The notes under the pieces were generated by a model. That model saw nothing but the letters and a program-made list of their open reading frames with translations. It did not search any database and was not told the DNA's origin. Both the position numbers and the translations under genes were made by a program. A stretch of DNA of 64,000 bases from Asticcacaulis sp. MM231 (GTDB taxonomy: Bacteria; Pseudomonadota; Alphaproteobacteria; Caulobacterales; Caulobacteraceae), in contig NZ_OZ075108.1 in the NCBI RefSeq assembly GCF_964186625.1, positions 3,175,001-3,239,000 of the forward strand. Reading direction: 5' to 3'. Shown in pieces: positions 16,920 through 25,513 of this stretch. Numbering within the stretch: position 1 is the stretch's first letter; each line of letters begins with the position of its first letter.

Positions 16920-17306
16920 ATGATAAAGACCCTCATCGCTGTCGCGGCTAGCATGGCCCTGACAACCGCGACCCTGGCGCCTGCGGCGCACGCCGAGCCT
17001 TCGCCCGAAGGCAACTGGTCGCGCGGCGACGGCAAGGCGAAGGTGAAGATCGCGCCGTGCGGTGACGATCTCTGCGCCGTCAACACCTGGATCAAGGCCG
17101 GCACCAAGGACGAAAAGACCGGCGACAAGCTGGTCATGACCGTGGCGCACAACGGCGACGGCCACTGGAAGGGCAAGGCCTATGATCCGCAACGCAAGCT
17201 GACCTATCGTTTGTCCATGAAGGTGGCCGAAAGTCGCATGACGACGCGCGGCTGCGTGCTGGGCGGTCTGGTGTGCAAGGGCGTTGACTGGACGCGGCTC
17301 GACTAG
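16920..17306 (+). CDS. DUF2147 family exported protein
   Basis: Protein of 128 residues with a signal peptide (about 1-25, cleavage after AAHA). The mature domain begins EPSPEGNWSRGDGKAKVKIAPCGDDLCAVNTWI and continues GHWKGKAYDPQRKLTYRLSMKV, ending GCVLGGLVCKGVDWTRLD. This is the usual DUF2147 pattern, a small lipocalin-like periplasmic fold of unknown ligand. GGAGAG precedes ATG 16920 by about nine bases. It is transcribed divergently from the DUF1295 gene, sharing a 130-base intergenic region, and is followed at once by a strong hairpin. Confidence 0.8.
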   Translation: MIKTLIAVAASMALTTATLAPAAHAEPSPEGNWSRGDGKAKVKIAPCGDDLCAVNTWIKAGTKDEKTGDKLVMTVAHNGDGHWKGKAYDPQRKLTYRLSMKVAESRMTTRGCVLGGLVCKGVDWTRLD

Positions 17307-17311
17307 TGTGT

Positions 17312-17344
17312 GAGCGCCGATCTGATTGGATCAGATCGGCGCTC
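17312..17344. repeat. GATCTGAT hairpin repeat, copy 1 (probable terminator)
   Basis: A perfect 15-bp stem, GAGCGCCGATCTGAT (17312-17326) and its complement at 17330-17344, closes a TGG loop six bases after the DUF2147 stop. The same core with the same loop occurs at 50192-50214 after another stop codon. No long T-run follows (CTCTCTAAA). It separates two convergent genes. Confidence 0.75.
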
Positions 17345-17345
17345 T

Positions 17346-17975
17346 CTAAAGCCGGTGCGCTGTGGTGATGGTCACCGGTTTGGCCAGCATCTGGTCCTCC
17401 AGACCATCCTCGTCGCGCTTGCGATCAGTGCGGCCGCGCAGGATGCGCCTGACCACGTCCATGCCGCTGACCACATGACCAAAGGCGGCATAGCCTTCGC
17501 CATCGGCCGAGCCGCTGCCGCCGGCATCGAGATAGGTCATGTCGCCGACCGAGATGGTGAAATCGATGGTGGCGGTGCCTGGTGCGTAGCGCGACATGGA
17601 GATGGTGCCGTCGGTGTGGCTGAGGCCGGTCTGCTGTGTCGATTCATGCGCGATTGGCGGATAGGGCGGCGTGGTGATGGCGGCCTGAATAAAACCGTCC
17701 GTCTTGCCGACCTTCAGCGCGCGCCAGAAATGGCCGCCGTCGAGCTTGCCGGTATCGACATAGTGCAGGAAATTGGCGGTGGTGACCGGCGCTTTTTTCG
17801 CTTCCAGTTCAAGGACGATCTCGCCTTCACTGCTGACGAGGATGACCTTGACGGTGTCTGGCGGCGGTGCGGCTGCCGGGGTGACCGGCTTTGGCGCAGG
17901 CTGGCTGGCCGGTTTGGAGCAGGCGGCGACGATAAGGGCCAGGCCGGTTGTCAGAAATGTGCGTTTGCCCAGCAT
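17346..17975 (-). CDS. Lipoprotein peptidyl-prolyl cis-trans isomerase (cyclophilin type)
   Basis: Cyclophilin-family isomerase of 209 residues. The start ATG 17975 has GGGAG seven bases upstream. The signal sequence LTTGLALIVAAC ends in a lipobox, so it should be membrane-anchored in the periplasm. The domain opens VKVILVSSEGEIVLELEAKKAPVTTANFLHYVDTG, with GGHFWRALK in place of the usual FHRVI, then GTISMSRY and YAAFGHVVSGMDVVRRI. The active-site FHR is altered to FWR and the QGG motif reads IQAAI, so activity may be reduced. Stand-alone gene. Confidence 0.85.
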   Translation of the reverse strand: MLGKRTFLTTGLALIVAACSKPASQPAPKPVTPAAAPPPDTVKVILVSSEGEIVLELEAKKAPVTTANFLHYVDTGKLDGGHFWRALKVGKTDGFIQAAITTPPYPPIAHESTQQTGLSHTDGTISMSRYAPGTATIDFTISVGDMTYLDAGGSGSADGEGYAAFGHVVSGMDVVRRILRGRTDRKRDEDGLEDQMLAKPVTITTAHRL

Positions 17976-18051
17976 CGACCGGCTCCCTGAGTGAGCCATG
18001 ACTATCGAAGATCGTGGGCGGCATGACAAGATGGCAGAAAAGGCAAAAAAC

Positions 18052-18067
18052 ATGACAGCGCTGTCAT
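18052..18067. promoter_or_regulatory. LacI-type operator, perfect 16-base palindrome
   Basis: ATGACAGCGCTGTCAT is a perfect palindrome with the central AGCGCT typical of LacI-family operators. A second, imperfect site, GTTAGCGCTATC (18079-18090), lies 25 bases further on and overlaps the -35/-10 spacer of the promoter at 18075. The same 16 bases recur at 46688-46703. No LacI regulator is encoded in this window. Confidence 0.7.
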
Positions 18068-18074
18068 TATTTGT

Positions 18075-18103
18075 TTGCGTTAGCGCTATCACCCTGCTAT
18101 AGA
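18075..18103 (+). promoter_or_regulatory. Sigma70-type promoter of the candidate small RNA
   Basis: TTGCGT (18075-18080) and TATAGA (18098-18103) are separated by 17 bases. Transcription would begin near 18110. The spacer contains a LacI-like half-palindrome, so binding there would block RNA polymerase. Confidence 0.55.
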
Positions 18104-18109
18104 TTGGCT

Positions 18110-18192
18110 CTAGGCCTTTTTCGAGGCCTTTGCCCTTCCTGGGCGTTTCCTCCCTGTAAACTTGGCCGCGCCGTTGTGCGCGGCTTTTTTTT
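18110..18192 (+). ncRNA. Candidate trans-acting small RNA with C/U-rich loops
   Basis: About 83 bases lie between a promoter and an intrinsic terminator with no ATG-initiated frame. Hairpin 1 is AGGCC (18112-18116) with GGCCT (18125-18129). Hairpin 2 is GCCC/GGGC closing the loop TTCCT (18136-18140). A single-stranded linker carries TTTCCTCCC (18146-18154). Hairpin 3 is the terminator. C/U-rich loops complementary to Shine-Dalgarno GGAGG are a known feature of several alphaproteobacterial sRNAs that block translation. LacI-type operators overlap the promoter, so expression would respond to a sugar-like inducer. Convergent with the small gene ending at 18212. Inferred; no transcript data. Confidence 0.55.
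18165..18192 (+). terminator. Intrinsic terminator
   Basis: A perfect 7-bp GC stem, GCCGCGC (18165-18171) and GCGCGGC (18178-18184), closes the loop CGTTGT and is followed by eight T. No T-run follows on the other strand, so it terminates rightward transcription, yet no protein gene on that strand precedes it for over 850 bases. Confidence 0.8.
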
Positions 18193-18211
18193 GCCCAAAA
18201 TTACCGTCTGG

Positions 18212-18427
18212 TTACAGATAGAGCGGCGGCTTGAAGCGATCCCAGTAGCCTTCGCTGGTAAAGCCTTCGGCATCGATGTGGTCTACCGGCACATCCATCA
18301 CATCCTGTTCGATGATATCATAGCCGGCTGTGCTGATCGCCAGCGCCGTTGCCATGCGTGCATCGATGCTGTCGACACCGGTGTCCTGGTCGCGACGGAA
18401 AAATCTGTAAACGGCAATATGGGGCAT
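18212..18427 (-). CDS. Small hypothetical protein
   Basis: Frame of 71 residues from ATG 18427, beginning MPHIAVYRFFRRDQDTGVDSI and ending EGYWDRFKPPLYL. It is acidic with no signal peptide. Codon composition and the smooth amphipathic sequence look coding, but the ribosome site is weak. A TTG at 18445 would add six residues. The family is not recognised. It runs towards the candidate small RNA and the cyclophilin. Confidence 0.5.
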   Translation of the reverse strand: MPHIAVYRFFRRDQDTGVDSIDARMATALAISTAGYDIIEQDVMDVPVDHIDAEGFTSEGYWDRFKPPLYL

Positions 18428-19061
18428 CAAAACACCAGGGTTCAAAACATAAGTATAGTCTGAATGACCGTAAATACAGGCGAAAGGTGGGGTGCATGAC
18501 CATGCCGCTTCAAAAAAGCCAAGGCAGGCAATGGCATACGCCCCAGATACGCTTTACGCCGGCCCCTTGCGATCACCGGCATCGGCCGCTGATCTCAGGC
18601 GTGGACCCTACACTTACTGTCATGCGCATCGATGCCACTTATTTATACGTCTATAGCCAAAAAAAAGAACACTATTGGCCTGGAGATATAATGTATACAT
18701 CGCGCGCACTAAGAGTTGCGTGTGAGTTACTAATAGTTGGTAAACGGATTTTAGCCCTGACAAAGTATGCAAATGATACCGTAGGGTGCGCTTTTGCGTT
18801 TACTGACAAACTTGCGCAGTAAACGGATGGGTAAGTTAATTGGTGTAAATTGGTGCTTTACTTATGACAACTCGCAGTCGAAAAAAGAGAGGCAAACGAT
18901 AACATTTACGCCTGTCAGGCGAATTGTCGTTTTCGTGTTATTTTTCTGCGTATTGCGTCCTAGTCTTACCCTTAACGGATAGTCGTTCTCTTTATCACTT
19001 CAGATGTTTGCGATAATCGAAACCGTGAACGGCAGGGCACGCCTGCAACCGGGAACCTTTC
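18428..19061. other. AT-rich intergenic region with only doubtful small frames
   Basis: This 630-base stretch is distinctly AT-richer than the surroundings. I see a 43-codon frame at 18691-18822 with GGAG five bases ahead of its ATG, and a frame from ATG 18827 to 18982 containing a hydrophobic run (IVVFVLFFCVL). Neither has convincing coding character. The segment could be foreign DNA or the long regulatory leader of the AraC-type gene at 19062. Confidence 0.4.
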
Positions 19062-20075
19062 ATGGTGACAGACACAACTGACGGTGAGGCGATTTGGGCC
19101 TATGAAGGCGATGATTTCGCCTCATGCCACAAACTGCTCAACAGTCTGTTCGAGTGGCACGCCGCGCCGCTGGCGCCAGAACTGCCTTTCACCTGGAAGC
19201 TCAACATCACCATCCTGCGCGGTCCTGAGAGTTCGCAAGGTCGAATGCTGGTCGGTCACTTCACGGTCAACGCTGCTTTTCGTCAGACGCCGGCAGCGGA
19301 GAGTGCTGACTTTGTTGTTCATATCCCAACGCATGGCCATATCGAGATGAGCTATCCTGGCATGAATGTCAGGGCTGGTGAAGGCCAGGCGGCAATCTAC
19401 CAGCCTCTGGCGGCTTCGAGCCTCAGTTTTTTCCCAGCGAAAGCCGTGTATGAGGGCTGCTTCGTCAAGATGAGCTTTGTCTATGCCCAGCAGTTCCTGT
19501 CGGAGACACTGCATCACCCGATCGAGCGTAATCTTAATCTCACGCCGCTCATCGACATGGCCGATGAGCGCCATCAGTTCTTCTGCGGCATCATCACCAG
19601 CCTGCGCAGCCGGACCTTTTCGGTATTGAGCCAGACCCTGTCGGCCTCGCTGCAAAAGCGCATCATCGAGACCTTTACGCAGCTGCTTCTGGAAACGGTC
19701 CCGCATCGTTACAGTCAGCGCCTGCAATCGCAGCAGGCCATGCCGCTGCCGAACCATATCCGGTTGGCGCAGAAGTATCTGGAGCGGCATGTTCTGGAGA
19801 CGCCGTCGATAGCCGATGTGGCGCGTGTCGCTAATGTCAGCGTGCGCACGCTGGAGGTCAATTTCCGCACCTATCTCGATATGACGCCGCGCACCTATCT
19901 GCGGGTCTTGCGTCTGCGTATGGCACGGCAGGCCCTGTTGTCGGCGCAAGAGACGCGGCCGATCGCCGATATCGCGCGCAGTCTGGGGTTTGCGCATATC
20001 AGCCGGTTCTCGAAATATTACGCCGATCTGTTTGGCGAAACGCCGTCGGACACGCGCAGGCATGCGTTTGTTTAG
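19062..20075 (+). CDS. AraC-family transcriptional regulator
   Basis: Protein of 337 residues. The N-terminal half (about 20-200) is a cupin-like ligand-binding region of the AraC_binding_2 type. The C-terminal 95 residues carry the double helix-turn-helix: TPSIADVARVANVSVRTLEVNFR, then IADIARSLGFAHISRFSKYYADLFGETPSDTRR. GGGAA lies seven bases before ATG 19062. The target is unknown; the GH130 gene 150 bases downstream is on the opposite strand and convergent. It follows an AT-rich intergenic region. Confidence 0.9.
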   Translation: MVTDTTDGEAIWAYEGDDFASCHKLLNSLFEWHAAPLAPELPFTWKLNITILRGPESSQGRMLVGHFTVNAAFRQTPAAESADFVVHIPTHGHIEMSYPGMNVRAGEGQAAIYQPLAASSLSFFPAKAVYEGCFVKMSFVYAQQFLSETLHHPIERNLNLTPLIDMADERHQFFCGIITSLRSRTFSVLSQTLSASLQKRIIETFTQLLLETVPHRYSQRLQSQQAMPLPNHIRLAQKYLERHVLETPSIADVARVANVSVRTLEVNFRTYLDMTPRTYLRVLRLRMARQALLSAQETRPIADIARSLGFAHISRFSKYYADLFGETPSDTRRHAFV

Positions 20076-20227
20076 GAGCAACTCGGCACGTCATAAAAAG
20101 CAAGAAGCCCCATCACCCTTTCGCCTTCGGGTCATGCCAAAAAAAATCCAAGAGGATTTCAGGGAAGTATGAATTTTCTTCTCATACCGCCTCGCTTGCA
20201 AGGGAAGTGATGGGGGTTGTTACTTGC

Positions 20228-21376
20228 CTAATTCATGCTCTCCACCTTGGCCGCAAACACCGACTTCGGAATATGCGTGATCCGACACGCCAGATCTGCC
20301 TCACCCGACGCCACGATATAGTGGTCACCACCATCAACGATGCCAGTGGTAAACACCACATCGCGCAGATACATCTGGTGCTCAATCGGCCGGGTGAGTT
20401 CCGGGCTGGCTTCGATCAGCGGCGCATGATCCGTGCGCACCAGGCAGGCAGGGTCGTCCTTATCGAGCAACGACCAGTAGGTGCGATAGATACCGACCAG
20501 TTCCTTAGGTTCGACGCCATGCCACAGACTAAGCCAGCCCTCCGGCGTCAGGATCGGCGGTGTGCCTCCGCCCATACGCGCCGTGGCCACCGTGGCCGAA
20601 TGCGGCCGTATCCCCGGCTTGCGGTGCGGCTTCCAGTAAAGCCCGTCCTTCGAGGTCGCCAGATTGATCGAAGGGCCGGCGCGCCATTCGCTGCCCGGCG
20701 GATAGGCGAAATAGACATCCCCCAGCGGCCGCGTCTGGGCCCAGTACTCACCCCCGACCTTGCCCTCGAAAATCAGCATGTCCTTGTTCTGGTGATCGAG
20801 CACAATGTCCTCAAACGTCCAGTCAAGCCCATTGGGCGAACTGTACAGCGTGGTCGAATGGCGCTCCGGACTGACCGAACAACTGGTCATCAGGAAGCGC
20901 CCCTCAACCCGGCTGATGCGCGGGTCTTCGATACCGTAGCATTGCAGGCTGTCCTGCGGCGCCACGGCCTTGTCGTAGTGCATGGCCACGACCTCAAGCC
21001 CGTCGGGGGTCAGCTCCACCGGCAGCAGCCACGACAGCGAGGTCAGGGCGATGATCTTCCAGCCGCCGCCGCGCAGTTTGAAGACGCGCGGATCGGCGCT
21101 ATCGACCAGATCGAGCGGCCAGGCATCGAGCACATAACGCCCGTCATCCCAGCGGATCGCATGGACATGGCCATCGAAGATCGGGTTTTTCAGCGCCTCG
21201 GCGATCCGCACCAGCAACAACAGATTGCCGTTATCGAGGCGGGTCAGACCGGGATTGAAGGCGCCCAGCACATAGGTCTCCCCAAGGACGCTTTTTGGCA
21301 AATGCCCGGTCAGCGGCGAACGCGACAGATCTATATCGTCAGGCGTCACGATCAGGCGGTCCATGGCATAGGTCAT
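20228..21376 (-). CDS. Glycoside hydrolase family 130 protein (mannosyl-glycan phosphorylase-like)
   Basis: Protein of 382 residues with a five-bladed propeller pattern. GH130 marks include FNPGLTRLDNGNLLLLVRIAE, CYGIEDPRIS (EDPR carries the probable catalytic Asp region), the DWTFEDIVLDHQNKDMLIFEGKVGGEY segment, and GGGTPPILTPEGWLSLWHGVE. GH130 enzymes phosphorolyse or hydrolyse beta-mannosides in the cytoplasm; the exact linkage cannot be read here. The start ATG 21376 has AAGGGA eight bases upstream and suits the domain better than 21430. The upstream gene on this strand is a repeat-type helical protein, 60 bases away. Confidence 0.85.
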   Translation of the reverse strand: MTYAMDRLIVTPDDIDLSRSPLTGHLPKSVLGETYVLGAFNPGLTRLDNGNLLLLVRIAEALKNPIFDGHVHAIRWDDGRYVLDAWPLDLVDSADPRVFKLRGGGWKIIALTSLSWLLPVELTPDGLEVVAMHYDKAVAPQDSLQCYGIEDPRISRVEGRFLMTSCSVSPERHSTTLYSSPNGLDWTFEDIVLDHQNKDMLIFEGKVGGEYWAQTRPLGDVYFAYPPGSEWRAGPSINLATSKDGLYWKPHRKPGIRPHSATVATARMGGGTPPILTPEGWLSLWHGVEPKELVGIYRTYWSLLDKDDPACLVRTDHAPLIEASPELTRPIEHQMYLRDVVFTTGIVDGGDHYIVASGEADLACRITHIPKSVFAAKVESMN

Positions 21377-21437
21377 AACTGTATCCCTTGATGGCGCGCC
21401 TAAAATCCACGCATCGCCATTAAGAAACAATACCGTA

Positions 21438-22778
21438 TCAGCCCTGATCCCTCACGCGCTCCAACTGGCTTTGCGCGGCTTTCGCAAGGCTTTTCAGCTT
21501 ATGCTCGTCGAAGATTTCGAGCGCCGCTTCCAGCGCATAGGCGGCCTCGGTGCGCTCCATCATAAAGCCGGTGCTGTCGCCGCGCGAGATATAGAGACGC
21601 GCCAGATTGGTTTGCAGAATGGCCCAGCCGATCGGATCGGCGTCCGGCTTGATAGCGCGCAGTTCGGCCTTGAAACCGGCCTCGGCCTTGTCGAGCGCCT
21701 TCAGGTCGCCCTTCAGTTCGGCGTGTTTCACCATGCAGATGGCGCGGTTGTTGATGAGCTGACCTCGCAGGCTCAGGCCCTTTTGCAACGGCCGTTTCAG
21801 CGCCATGCCATAAACCTGCATCGCCTTTTCGTGCAGATCGTCATTAACAATCAACTCCGAAAGCGCCTGCAGACCGAGTGCCAGCGCCTGTTTATGCGCC
21901 ACCCAATCGAGCGGCGAATGTTCGAAATCGACCGGCTCGTCTTCGGTGCTGAGCAGGGCGATGCCCTCGCTGATCACGTCCGGACGGCCTTCGATCTCGC
22001 CTTTCCAGATGTAGGCCATGGCCAGCCGCAGCACGACGCGCGAATAGGTCACCGGCTCATAGGCCGGATCGAGGCGCGATTGCAGGGCTTCAAAATCCTT
22101 GATCACGGCCAGCATGAGCGAGGAATCGCAGCGATCGAGCCCGACCATCATCAGCAGGTCGCCGCGCTCGAAACGGGCTTGCGCCGCATCAATCTTGTCG
22201 CAGGTGGCGTGGCTGTGCTGCACGCGCTTGTCGGCGCGCTCAACGGCGCGGTCGATATGCGACATGGCCAGCAGGGCCAGTTCCAGGTCTTCGCCGACGC
22301 CCTGCTTGACCGCCAGACGCGCCGCCAGTTGCGCTTCCACGCGGTTGAAACGGGCACGGACCGCCTCGTCATCCTGGATGGCGGCGCGGCCACCGGCCAG
22401 CAGGTCTTCGGCTGAGCTTAACAGTTCGTGGGTCTCGAAAAGATCGGCCGACAGGATGCAGGTCTGGGCCTGTTCGAGCGCAGCTATTGCGGCCTGGGCG
22501 GCGTTTTTGGCTTCCTTGCCGGCGTTTTCGGCGGCGGCGGCGGCGCGGCGCAGCGCCACCGGATCACCGGTGCGGCGGCCATATTCGCGCCAGATCTGCG
22601 CGGCTTCGAGATAGGGGGCGAAGCGATCCTTGGTCGAGACGCGGCCGCCTTCGATATCGAGCTGGCGGCCTTGCGTGATCAGCAATTGCAGGTTCAGCAG
22701 CTCATAGAGGCTGGAGTCGGAGTCCATCCGGCCCGAATTACGAAATATGCGCCTCAGTTCACGGCCGAATTCAAACAT
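21438..22778 (-). CDS. Tetratricopeptide-like helical protein of unknown function
   Basis: Cytoplasmic, almost entirely helical protein of 446 residues from ATG 22778, beginning MFEFGRELRRIFRNSGRMD. Segments such as DRFAPYLEAAQIWREYGRRTGD, RAAAAAENAGKEAKNAAQAAIAALEQA, PIGWAILQTNLARLYISRGD and ERTEAAYALEAALEIFDEHKL have TPR-like spacing. No catalytic motif is visible. It probably acts as a protein-interaction scaffold. It may be co-transcribed with the GH130 gene. An upstream extension to 22991 has poor coding character. Confidence 0.65.
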   Translation of the reverse strand: MFEFGRELRRIFRNSGRMDSDSSLYELLNLQLLITQGRQLDIEGGRVSTKDRFAPYLEAAQIWREYGRRTGDPVALRRAAAAAENAGKEAKNAAQAAIAALEQAQTCILSADLFETHELLSSAEDLLAGGRAAIQDDEAVRARFNRVEAQLAARLAVKQGVGEDLELALLAMSHIDRAVERADKRVQHSHATCDKIDAAQARFERGDLLMMVGLDRCDSSLMLAVIKDFEALQSRLDPAYEPVTYSRVVLRLAMAYIWKGEIEGRPDVISEGIALLSTEDEPVDFEHSPLDWVAHKQALALGLQALSELIVNDDLHEKAMQVYGMALKRPLQKGLSLRGQLINNRAICMVKHAELKGDLKALDKAEAGFKAELRAIKPDADPIGWAILQTNLARLYISRGDSTGFMMERTEAAYALEAALEIFDEHKLKSLAKAAQSQLERVRDQG

Positions 22779-22908
22779 CGCTTGTCCATCGCCCTTCCGG
22801 TCGGGAAACGTATCAGGACGATACGCTCTGCCGGGAGATGGAAGGACAAATGCAAGGGAGGTGCCGGAGTTAGGCGGCCAGCGATCTTCTACACAGGTGA
22901 GCGTGGTC

Positions 22909-22985
22909 TCCCTCCTCCCTAGCGAAGCTGGGGAGGTGGCATCAAGCAAAGCGAGATGACGGAGGGGCGTTTCTCCGTCAACCCA
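22909..22985. repeat. CCTCCCT/CCCCAGC-type palindromic repeat
   Basis: CTCCTCCCTAGC and GCTGGGGAGG flank a short loop, followed by GGTGGCATC and a second part with GACGGAGGGGCGTTTCTCCGTC. It belongs to the same GC-rich family as 5191, 40588, 43237, 51771 and 53998. It lies downstream of the interrupted PH/SHOCT gene. Confidence 0.55.
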
Positions 22986-23012
22986 GGACAATCAGGCGTT
23001 TGCCTTGATCAT

Positions 23013-23753
23013 TCAGGCCTTGCCAAGAATCTTGGCTTTCATTTCCTGGAACTCAGAGTCGCTGATTGCGTCCATATCCAGTAACTGTTTCGCCTTCTCG
23101 ATTTCGCCAAAAATACGGTTGCTATCGCTAAGAGGTGCGGCGGCTGCCGCTTCATTGCCTTGCCCTGTGTTAACGACAACCCCGCCGGCCCTTGCACGTT
23201 GCTCTTCCATAGCGCGAACGCGGCGCTTTTCTTCCCATGCCTGTTCTTCAAATTGCGCCTTGGAATACATCGCGGAAGCGATATCCCCCTTGATACCGTT
23301 CACTTCTAAAAGCGGGATACTCGGATTCTTAAAGGTCAAATTTGACCCACACAAATCGGACAGTACGTTTTCTTCAATTTGTACGTCTCTCAGGTCTTTC
23401 CACTGAATATCCTGCATTTTGAAGCCGCCAAGCAAGCCACGGCTGATCTTGATAATTCGGCTGTTGGTGATGGCCACAAATGCGCGACGATTGAAAAGTG
23501 CGAAGACCCTATATTGCACGGCTTGTGCAACAACTGTTTCGCCTGACATCAAAGTTGAGCTGATCTTCTTATCGAGTTGCGCGGCGCGAGAATCGCCACC
23601 GATGTATATGCACGCTAACCAAATTGCTAAGACTGGTATTCCAAACATCGTGAAAACCAGAAAGCCAGCCACAATCAAAAACGCTAGGAGCACGTCCGAG
23701 TAATCAGCCTTTTTGAGGTTTTTGGTCGACAGTTGTGTGTCTTGGTGATTCAC
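23013..23753 (-). pseudogene. PH/SHOCT membrane protein gene, 5' end displaced by IS1182
   Basis: Present frame of 246 residues: a hydrophobic pair (about 24-51), a bacterial PH-like domain (about 65-150, TLMSGETVVAQAVQYRVFALFNRRAFVAITNSRII), a charged linker, and a SHOCT motif at the end (IEKAKQLLDMDAISDSEF). The first 22 codons (VNHQDTQLST...) are IS1182 DNA. The original start is beyond the element at 25258: MKGIFSG joins LAFLIVAG exactly when the element and one CTAG copy are removed. AGGGG sits seven bases before that ATG. A chimera might be made from GTG 23753, where AGGA lies five bases upstream. Confidence 0.8.
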
Positions 23754-25237
23754 TCATTTCCTATGAGCACCAAGACATTCCGGCCCTGGCTAGTTGACCA
23801 ACTTCAGCTTCTTCCACCTTCTGTGGACGAATTCGTTCCCGCAGGTCACCTGTCTCACTTTATCCGAGACATGGTCAGGTAAGATCTTGATTTGTCTTCT
23901 ATTTTGGATGTTTACAGCGAGGATCGTGGTTATCCGCCTTATGATCCTCGCATGATGACGGCCCTGCTACTTTATGGTTATAGCCGGGGTATTTATTCGT
24001 CTCGTCGCCTGGCAAGGTCGTGTGATGAGCGGTTAGATTTTATGGCGGTTACTGCGATGAACCGTCCTGACCATCGGACGATCTCCGATTTTCGCAAACG
24101 TCACTTGAGCGCGTTGTCCGGCCTATTTCTGCAGGTGTTGACGCTATGCCGTAAGGCTGGTCTTGTTGCCTTAAACCATGTGTCTGTGGACGGTACGAAG
24201 ATGAAGGCCAATGCGTCAAAAAATAAGGCTATGAGCTACGGTCGGATGAAGACCGCCGAGGTTGACCTGGAAGCTGAGGTTGCGCGTTGGCTTAAGTCCG
24301 CAGAAGCTGCAGATGCCGCTGAAGATGCAGAGTTTGGTGACAAGCGTGGCGATGAAACGCCAGACTGGATGACTTCGAAGGAAAAGAGGCTGGCGAAAAT
24401 CAAGGAGGCACGAGCCGCCTTTGAGGCCGAGGCCAAAGCAAAGTCTGAGAACAAAAAGGCTGAAGCGGCAAAGTCCGGAAAAGACCCGGAAGATCCAGAT
24501 GACCCACCAGCATCATCCGGGAAGAAGCGTGGACCTAAGCCGAAAACGCCCGAAGGTATGCCATCCGATAAGACACAACGGAACTTCACTGACCCTGATA
24601 GCAAAATCATGCTGGGACGTGATGGATTTATCCAAGGCTATAATGCCCAGGTGGCCGTGGACGCCAGGGCTCAGATCATATTGGCGCATGACTTAAACAA
24701 CTGCGCCGCCGACTGCACCCAGTTGGTGCCTATGGTTGACGCCGTTATTGCCAATACTGGCAAGGCTCCAGACGAATTATCGGCTGATGCAGGCTATTGC
24801 TCCGAAGCCAATATAGCGGCCATGGAAAATCGGAAAATAGACGCCTTTATTGCAACCGGACGTCAAAAGCATAACAGCCCGGCTGCGGATGGCGGCCGGG
24901 CCAAAACGCCCAAAACGGAAGAGATGCGCAAACGATTGCGCGAAGGCGGCTATGAAAGTCCATACCGTTTACGAAAGCAGACGGTAGAACCTGTGTTTGG
25001 CCAGATCAAACACGCCAGAGGCTTCCGTCAGTTTCTAATGCGAGGCATAGAAAACGTATCCGCCGAATGGGCAATGATCTGTACCGTTCACAACATCCTG
25101 AAGCTCGCCAAGGCAACCTAAAGACAAAACACCTTCTGAACAGACTGGCAGCAACGAAAAAATGGCCGGGCCCGATATTGCCGAACCAAATCAGAAAATA
25201 CCTAACCCCAAAACTGGTTACTCGGACGGGCTCCTAG
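23684..25237 (+). mobile_element. IS1182-family insertion sequence with CTAG duplication
   Basis: The element proper is 23688-25233 (1,546 bp). Terminal inverted repeats are GAGCACGTCCGAGTAATCAG on the left and, outside-in, GAGCCCGTCCGAGTAACCAG on the right, 18 of 20 identical. The 4-base CTAG target is duplicated at 23684-23687 and 25234-25237. The single transposase gene carries a nonsense codon. It interrupts the PH/SHOCT gene after its seventh codon. Confidence 0.85.
23763..25121 (+). pseudogene. IS1182-family transposase with an internal nonsense codon
   Basis: The gene starts at ATG 23763 (MSTKTFRPWLVDQLQLLPPS) and reads 39 codons to TAA 23880-23882. It then stays in the same frame for 409 residues (DLDLSSILDVYSEDRGYPPYDPRMM to HNILKLAKAT). 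DDE-domain landmarks are HVSVDGTKMKANAS, LSADAGYCSEANI and TVEPVFGQIKHARGF. Only one lesion is visible, probably GAA to TAA. A TTG at 23892 could reinitiate, but the N-terminal segment would be lost. The element is therefore probably immobile unless helped in trans. Confidence 0.85.
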
Positions 25238-25350
25238 CCCACTAAAAATACCCTTCATTGTTTCGCCCCTATATTTCACCTTAAAGCTGAAAAGCTTATA
25301 CTGGGTTGTGGAGCAAAACTATCGGTAGAGCAAGATGGCGAATTTAAGAT

Positions 25351-25506
25351 TTTAACCACGGATAGCACGGATGAGTATTTACAACGTGCTGACCACGGTT
25401 TTGGATAGCAAGGCCGTCTTACTTCGACAAACACCTGCATTTTTCACATATCCTGAATATCCGTGTCGATGCGCTTGCGCATCATCCGTGCTTATCCGTG
25501 GTCAAA
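25351..25506. repeat. Imperfect inverted repeat around ACCACGGATA-GCACGGAT
   Basis: The left arm TTAACCACGGATAGCACGGA starts at 25352. The right arm at 25483-25506 reads CATCCGTGCTTATCCGTGGT. About 105 bases lie between them. It is immediately downstream of the aldo-keto reductase gene. A different but analogous inverted repeat lies just upstream of the same gene at 26424. Confidence 0.6.
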
Positions 25507-25513
25507 CCTTAAC

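Noticed and set aside
18691..18982. Two short frames in the AT-rich region before the AraC gene
   Set aside because: One has a ribosome-like GGAG but poor codon composition and no recognisable sequence; kept only as a note in the intergenic entry.
20207..21391. Long open frame opposite the GH130 gene
   Set aside because: The GH130 motifs are unambiguous on the other strand; this frame has no domain or ribosome site.
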